64,000 nucleotides of DNA from Spirometra erinaceieuropaei. Its lineage: Eukaryota; Platyhelminthes; Cestoda; Diphyllobothriidea; Diphyllobothriidae. The notes beneath the pieces are model-generated. The model worked only from the letters and a program-made list of their open reading frames with translations, had not been told where the DNA came from and ran no database searches. Each line of letters opens with the position of its first letter. Position 1 is the stretch's first letter. Location: positions 819,054-883,053 of the forward strand of contig CACRXP010000231.1 in the NCBI GenBank assembly GCA_902702965.1. The letters run 5' to 3'. The position numbers and the translations under genes are program-made. Of this stretch, positions 58,603 to 64,000 are shown piece by piece.

Positions 58603-59596
58603 CAGTGAGTGACCGATCTCATGGAATCTTGACCGAAATTCGGAAATGCCTTTTCGATTAGGCAGAGTTACTTAGGCACGGTAACAATATTGATTATCAG
58701 TCGACATCATCCTATGATGTTTCGGACCTGACATGATATCGGCTTTTGAATGCATCTCTTTTTAACCTCATACGGAAATCGTTCTTGGTTATGAATGGCT
58801 ACTTATGTAGCATATATTTTTAAACACTGATTTTCGACGATCTTATAAATTCAGATATATTTTATAAGAAACATGCATAAAAATATGCTTTCTCCTGCTC
58901 GTTTGGTAGAGAACCACGTTATCTTCATATTTTATGCCTAAAGAAAGGGTATATTTCGATTTATAAAAAGTTTTTCATTGCCCGAATAATTTTGGGCCTA
59001 GTCAGGCGTTGCATTAGCTTTTAGCAATTTCAGTCTACAAGTTATATGCTTTCGGCGTAAGGAATATCAGATATTTCGCTATGCACTTACAAAGATAGCA
59101 TGTAGAGTTCACAAAATATGGCAGTGGATGCGGACCATGTTCTATATTTCATGAGAAACATTGGCAAACGAACATGTACGATGCTGTATGAATGAACTTG
59201 CATGGTCTTAAAAATCCCATAAATTATAAACTTTTCCAAAAGCTAAATTTCCCTTTGTTCAGGTATGAAATGCAAAGATAACGTGGTTCTTTACCGAACA
59301 AGCGAGAAAAAACATATTTTTATGCATGCTTTCTACCAAATGTATTTGAATTTATAAGACCATTGAAAATCAATGTTAACAAATGTATGCTGCTTAAGTA
59401 GTAATTCCTTATAAAATGTGGTCTCTGTGGGAGGTTTAAAAAAATGCATTTAAAAGTCGACATCTTGACAAGTCCGAAACATTATGGGAGTATATCGCTT
59501 CATAATCAGTTTTTTGACAGTACCTAAGTAATTCTTCCTAATCAAAAAGGTATTTTTGAATTTAGATCAAAATTTCATGAGATCGATCACTCGCTG
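58603..59596 (+). mobile_element. 1-kb TIR family element, subfamily A
   Basis: Left end TA|CAGTGAGTGACCGATCTCAT (TA 58601-58602); right end GATCGATCACTCGCTG, then TT where TA is expected. The centre is opposite to the other A copies (GCAGTGGATGCGGACCATG). 994 bp, no coding capacity. Confidence 0.85.
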
Positions 59597-60420
59597 TTGT
59601 TTTAAGACCTTTAGGAACATGATCGACCGAACCCATCTTTTTGTTCAGTCGGTTGTAGACAGTAAAGATCGCAAAGTTATCGCCAAAAACTTAAGGTCCC
59701 TCTAAAACCCAGTGGACTCCACCCTCGCCAGAAGAAATAGGAAAACATATTCCTTTTAATACATAGGAAATTGTATGTCCAGAATTGCATCTGCTGATTT
59801 TATTTCAATTTATTACTCACTTACCTATTATTTCGGCTGGCAATGGGACACGGTAACTGGTCCTCTTTGTAAAACTTGGCACAAGATCACCCGTTTTACG
59901 TTAGGGAGGGGAGATTCCTATTCCGTGTCGTAAAAAAGGTTGTTTCTCTGCTTTGCAGAGAGTTCAATACTTCTGGATTCTACTTTTTCCATTCGAATTT
60001 TTTTAAATGTGACTTTGGGATAGCTTTGGGAAACGAGCTTCCCACTAAGTGACTGTGACATAGTTTAACTGTTTTTTGTTATTTAAATATGCTCGCATTA
60101 AATGCCACACACCTTTTAGTTGCCAGAAGCCAGACTCTTTATAAATTTCGATATTGGCGCAAACGCAGCCCAGCCTCCCTACCATCTGCATCACCTGAGA
60201 TGTCCATATCGAAGTGAATATTTGGTGAAGGTATGAAGTTTTATACGCTTTACTGTGAACATAACAACAATCGCTTTTCAAATTCCCAAGAAAATACTAC
60301 TTATTAGCAAATGCTCAAAATCAATTAGGAACGTCTGGATTCACACTTGAGTTTTCACATCCATGTATTCTCTCTGGTACTCCATAATTAAGACCTAGTT
60401 GTGGACACAACAAGTTTTAC
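59597..60420. other. unassigned sequence, no supported gene
   Basis: May include the 3' end of the transposon whose transposase begins next door, but no inverted terminus was found. A 78-codon minus frame (60045-60281) has no domain. Confidence 0.35.
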
Positions 60421-60423
60421 TCT

Positions 60424-61470
60424 TCAAGTTTTCAAACAACGACTACCTGGGAAATATTGCAAATATTGCCTGCGTGCGCCGCTTATGGTGAGACATATAT
60501 CAGGCCGGTTGTCCATTCCCTGCCACACTCGCTGCAGCATGTCTTGTGTAACAGTCATTATAGCCTCAGTGGTTTTCTCGCCGGGTCTTGTTACACATGT
60601 AGGTGATGTTGACCAGTCCTTCGACATAACCTTACAGAAATAATTCACACAATATCAAGTCAGGTGAGCGTGAGGGGCATTTAATGGCACGTTGTCTCCA
60701 TCGACAGCCAGATCGATCTATCTTTATAGTATTGTTCGGTTCCAGGGTCGACGAGCCCTATCTTCTTGAAAAACGAAAGGATAATGTTTATTTGTCTCAA
60801 TTTCGCCAAGTAGCTGGTTCTGAAGTATCGCCAGATAACTGTCACCGGCCAAATTATTATCAAAGAAAAATGAGGCCACAAAGTCCTTTGGAATGACGCA
60901 AAACACACTCACTTTTAGAGACTCCGTCGCATGTTCAGCTATGATAAATAAATTTTATTTACCCTAATTACAAGCATCTTGCCTATTCGCCTTGTTATTT
61001 TCACGGAATGTGGCCTCATCCCTAAGAACAAGACCGTTTTCAAAATAGTCATCTTGAAGTTTTTTTGGATATCTTCACAGAATATTTTGCGATTTTGCAT
61101 ACCACTCGCCTTTAAAGCTTGCACAGGCTGAAATTGGTAGCGGGTTGTTTCCAAGCGTTTTCTCACGGAAAACCAAGCTTAGGGATCCGGGTTTTCAGGC
61201 TTGCTGTTCGCACCGACTTCCTTAAACTAGGATTAAACACATCGCGAAGCTAGTTTGCCATCTATTCTGGAATTGAGTACCGTCCAGATACTTTATACTG
61301 GCATAAACAGCCTACCTCCTGAAAATGTTTACGCCACGTCCATACCTGCTTCCTTATTGGAGCTTGTTTATGAAATACAAAAAGTAAATTTACGTTCCTC
61401 ATTTACACGTGACTGAATCGGGACGTACTTCAATACACAAAATGTCTTTCCTGTTGCGATAGACGCCATA
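60424..61470 (-). pseudogene. IS630/Tc1/mariner-type DDE transposase (broken)
   Basis: Transposase that cuts and joins DNA at TA sites. Read on the minus strand: helix-turn-helix region APIRKQVWTWRKHFQEVGC and SGRYSIPE (about 61380-61270), a second DNA-binding part (SVRTASLK, RKRLETT), linker RYQFQPVQALKA and FCEDIQ (61140-61080), first catalytic Asp in DEATF (61006-61020, after a frameshift), SVFCVI and GDSYLAILQ (60910-60820), second Asp in FQED (near 60765), RSPDL..CELFL with Glu for the third acid (60670-60635), and the tail VTQDMLQRVWQGMD..DIC (60560-60480). At least three frameshifts and several stops make it dead. This transposase type is common in arthropods; the relation to flatworm copies needs a search. 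Confidence 0.82.
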
Positions 61471-64000
61471 CCTAATCTTGCAAAGACAAACACAGTAAAG
61501 ATTAGTTCATACTGAGGCTGTATGATATAACATACATGACAGCCCAGCCGACAGCTAAAAACCCAAACACATGTTTTGCTGATATTCTGCGGTTGGGTGA
61601 TACAGTAGTCGGACTTTCAGCTCATCAATGGGTCCCCCAACGTAGCTTGTGTGCCTTCTAGTAGATACTCCAGTTTTAAAATTGTAGTTTTTTAATTTCT
61701 ACAGAAATTAATCCTCAACTTGGAATGAATCGGTCTGCTTGAGACTTGTCTAAATTTGCTCTGAGCCCGTAAGTCCCAAATAAACTGATTTAATCCAGGT
61801 TAGCGATAGAACCCTGAAGAAATTAAACAACTGCAAAGATTAGTTTTTTTAAACGTATTGAGTTTTAGGCGTGCTGATAAGGTTTGTGACAGTTAGAGTA
61901 AACTTTGTCTACGTTATTAAGCAGTGAAATTATGCCAGATAATAGAGATACTCAGTAATTTGAAAGGTCTTTAGAACATTTTGAAATATTTTTTAATTGT
62001 GCTCGGAGATTCTAAACATGAGTGCTAAATTTCCAAGAGAACAAACGGACTATTCTAACTCCTAGTGCTCAGAATTTGTAACGTCGAAAGAATGCAGCCT
62101 GACTAGATGGGCTGTCAAAGTGTCGTAACATGAAAACCTCGGGAATGAAACTGCTATCAAAGTTATCCGTTCTTTTGTCCTTCTTCCGGTGTGTCTTTGT
62201 TTGTTTCACCCTAAGATAAAGATGAAAATGAAAACAGCCGACTTTCCTGAGTACTTTTACTCTCGTTTTTAATAAAGTTCCATGAGATTTCGTCTGTACT
62301 TTTGGCATGCATTACTTTTTCAGAAGACAAAAACAGTAACGTAGGCCTTAATAAGATAAAATTAAATGCGTCGATTTTTGTGGTTTGAACGACCCTCCGA
62401 CTTATTCGCCATAGAAGAATAACCCATCCAACGCATCGTTTGCAACTTTCGACTTTAGTACCTATACAGTTATTGAGAAACGCATGGCGGCATCTCGAAG
62501 TTGGTAAAGGTTTCACTATAGCTCGTCGAAATGAGCTCATCGGGTAAATTTTGATGATGATTACTATGAAAGCATACTTTTGCCTGCAATTTACGATGAT
62601 TTAAGCCAGATAAACTGTTCTATTTCTCAAAAATCCTCCATGAAAGGATAAATGCTGTTAGCTTAACGCGTTATCTTTTGCCACAATCCTGTCAAATTAG
62701 CAAACGTATCTATTCATCGCTACAGTTTGCAGACAGTAACGACTCAATATCAATTCACTAGCACTGAACTGGTCCGACAACGTACCTTTCGTGGATGTCA
62801 CCGTAACAAAATTTCTTTTTTCCGTCAAACTGCTGTTTTGCCCAATGATGTCTGTAAATGTCAATGATTAGATAAACTGAAACACCCAACTTCACTAGTG
62901 GCTGATGAGAGTTTGATAAACCCCCCCCCCCACCGTTATCGGACTCCCTGAAAACGTTACCCTAAAATATATTTATTACTGAAAGTAGTTTCCTATAGCA
63001 AATGAGTATTTCGAGGTCTTACATTCTGTATAAATGTGGCCATCCGCGACAACCAAAAGTGACGAATTTGAAAAATCTCTCTGAAAATTTCAAGTGACAC
63101 ACAAGTTTGACACGTAGTATTCTCCTCATAAATTATTCGTTTTTCACGGACCAACTCTGCTGCCCTCCATTTTTTGACTTCATCTGGAGTCTTTTCGGTC
63201 CTATGTAAAATAATTTAAAGAATTCAGAAACAGTTTTCTTTTCGGCAGACTGTGCAGTAAGAAACTTTCAGCTTGGTTGCGTGTTTGACTGAAACTGCAT
63301 GAACATGAAGCAATTATTGAAGACATAAGTTTTAATGCGCGGTTAAAGTTAGCTCTAAATATCACTCACATCCAGCTGTTTGGAGATCCATGTTATGTTT
63401 CTATAATCTCCGTCAGACTGTGTACTTGATGATCAAAAGTTGACCCCTCAAACTCGTTTAGATTCTAGTGAAGTCCTTAATTCTCCTTTTTTCTCTGAAT
63501 TTGTCTTTTGACAGCTTTAAACGTGCTTGGTATCGCCGTGTGGAGTTGGAAACCTAACTGTTGGAGTCGTCGAAAAGGGATCAAGTACTATACGGCGAGT
63601 CTATGAGTACTACAGGGGATAGAAATCCGAAATAAAGCATCTTTGACTTATATTCCATTCGACTGTGACCTTGCAGATTCGTAAATCCTGCCTTAGAGTA
63701 TGGGTAAGATAGCCAAATGTACAGCCTCAGGTCCTCAGGACGTAAGCTTGTTTATAAACTACTTATATGCCGGGAAAGATATCATTTGGGCAAGGGTTAG
63801 GCCCTTTTCACCCAAATGAGTGGTCGAAGTAGCCCAGTGACCTGACAACAATTACTTGCCTTCCCGGCTGCGACAATTTTCTTGCCACGTTTGTGGCGTA
63901 TTCTAAAATCGGCTTGCATCATAAATTTTCGAATAGGAAATTGGGCCTGGGCAAAAGGGCATTTCCGCGTAAGAGTGGTAGGCGCAACCTTTTAAATGGC
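61471..64000. other. unassigned 2.5-kb stretch, no supported gene
   Basis: Frames reach 109 codons (62211-62540, minus) without a domain. A run of 11 C lies at 62921-62931. TACAGTAGTC at 61601 resembles a TIR end but has no arm behind it. No SINE or LINE piece recognised up to the window end. Confidence 0.35.
62921..62931 (+). repeat. poly-C tract
   Basis: Eleven consecutive C in AT-rich sequence, followed by ACC. Simple homopolymer; length may be unreliable in assembly. Confidence 0.8.

Noticed and set aside
61601..61632. TACAGTAGTCGGACT as the right terminal repeat of the transposase element
   Set aside because: It reads in the direction of a left end, whereas a right end should read CTACTGTA; no inverse partner lies beyond 60424, and no TIR arm follows.
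1..64000. CRISPR arrays, bacterial operons or phage modules
   Set aside because: No regularly spaced direct repeats, ribosome binding sites or dense coding; all recognised proteins are eukaryotic mobile element types.

Overview
The window looks like repeat-rich eukaryotic nuclear DNA. It is AT-rich, has no operon structure, and its longest open frame (195 codons) belongs to a decayed retrotransposon. I found no convincing host exon. The repeats are a CR1-like LINE, Penelope-like elements (PLEs) with a GIY-YIG endonuclease, and tRNA-headed SINEs that carry a hammerhead-like motif. That mix fits a flatworm, possibly a large-genome tapeworm; this is inference, not proof.

Layout. 0-1.7 kb holds two clusters of the tRNA-hammerhead SINE. 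4-13 kb holds three copies of a ~1 kb transposon family with long inverted terminal repeats (called the 1-kb TIR family below). 13.7-16.7 kb is a CR1-like LINE with endonuclease, reverse transcriptase and a microsatellite tail, broken by stops and frameshifts. 19.0-21.8 kb (minus) is a PLE, split by a 1-kb TIR element with TA on both sides. 22.4-23.0 kb is an unusual CpG-rich block. 24-30 kb has four more TIR elements and an unclassified dispersed repeat ('repeat C'). 34.7-37.6 kb is a direct tandem duplication of ~1.46 kb. 39.7-54.2 kb has more TIR elements, a tandem SINE cluster at 47.8-48.4 kb, and older diverged repeats. 53.3-55.1 kb is an inverted second copy of the TIR-plus-repeat-C block from 28.7-30.2 kb. 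55.2-56.4 kb has two SINEs flanking a second PLE tail. 58.6-59.6 kb is a TIR element. 60.4-61.5 kb (minus) is a decayed IS630/Tc1/mariner-type DDE transposase.

How the parts relate. The TIR family has TA flanks and TACAGT...ACTGTA ends, as expected of the Tc1/mariner group, but carries no transposase and must have been moved in trans. The SINE has RNA polymerase III promoter boxes in its tRNA head. A hammerhead fold follows (CUGAUGA and GAAA core, 6-bp stem I, palindromic stem III), then a body with conserved hairpins. In two clusters body, head, ribozyme and body follow each other in tandem, an order like that of retrozymes and ribozyme SINEs of flatworms. PLE tails carry a different hammerhead-like signature, GAAACGTC followed by AATAAA.

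All family calls come from reading motifs and aligning copies by eye; no search or folding program was run. Boundaries of old elements are approximate.
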